Below are positions 19,415 through 19,577 of a stretch of 19,577 nucleotides of DNA, piece by piece. Within the stretch, counting starts at the first letter, position 1, and the number at the start of each line of letters is the position of its first letter. Origin of the DNA: Russula earlei (taxonomy: Eukaryota; Basidiomycota; Agaricomycetes; Russulales; Russulaceae); contig JAGFNK010000868.1 of assembly GCA_025769875.1 (NCBI GenBank), positions 1 to 19,577 on the forward strand, read 5' to 3'. Position numbers and translations under genes: made by a program. The notes beneath the pieces are model-generated. The model saw nothing but the letters and a program-made list of their open reading frames with translations. It was not told where the DNA came from and did no database searches.

Positions 19415-19577
19415 GCATTTTACAGACTTCACTCCCTCCTGTCTCCTTCCGCCCTCAGTCCTGCCCCACCGTTCCCCGTTCTGACTCGCTACAATAAGCT
19501 TGACACGTAGGACTGGGTGACAACACACGCAAATTCGGCCACAAAGTGACTCGGAAGGCAATCGTCTACGGTTCACG

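Noticed and set aside
1..19577. tRNA, rRNA, CRISPR array or operon structure
   Set aside because: No cloverleaf, rRNA-like block or regular spacer-repeat pattern was seen on either strand; gene structure is clearly eukaryotic.

Overview
The window looks like nuclear DNA of a filamentous basidiomycete, most likely an Agaricomycete (mushroom class). The reasons are introns of about 45-60 nt with GT/AG ends, a DUF6535-type membrane protein, a NACHT-WD40 STAND protein ending in the (V/F)HGTxWxQC tail typical of mushroom proteins, and repeated members of an uncharacterised multi-TM family that I know only from mushrooms. I see no bacterial features, tRNA, rRNA or CRISPR array.

Layout. Left part (1-6448): a broken, left-truncated short-chain NAD(P)-binding gene on + (1-1400), interrupted by a ~0.7 kb LTR-like insertion (290-990). 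Three head-to-tail minus-strand copies of the membrane protein family follow: A (pseudogene, 1538-2822), B (intact, 2951-4251) and C (intact, 5063-6448). A second fragment of the dehydrogenase 3' end (4884-5019) lies between B and C. Middle (6449-17060): a divergent pair of large genes. On the minus strand is a 21-exon NACHT-WD40 gene (6691-13512, 1933 codons, all 20 intron phases consistent). On the plus strand is a 3-exon DUF6535 gene (14046-16799, 880 codons). They share a 533-bp 5' region. Right part (17100-19577): a third decayed dehydrogenase copy (17100-17690, +) and a fourth, broken membrane-protein copy D (17736-about 19041, -). A weak spliced plus-strand ORF starts at 19096.

Interpretation. 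The dehydrogenase 3' end and the membrane gene lie convergently 45-140 bp apart at three places, and homology continues into the spacer. The repeated unit is therefore [dehydrogenase > < membrane gene], duplicated several times and decayed to different degrees. The NACHT-WD40/DUF6535 block of about 10.6 kb sits inside this array, between copies C and D. No biochemical pathway links the genes. The best-supported picture is a fast-evolving accessory region with an NLR-like signalling gene, membrane proteins of unknown role, and decaying duplicates.
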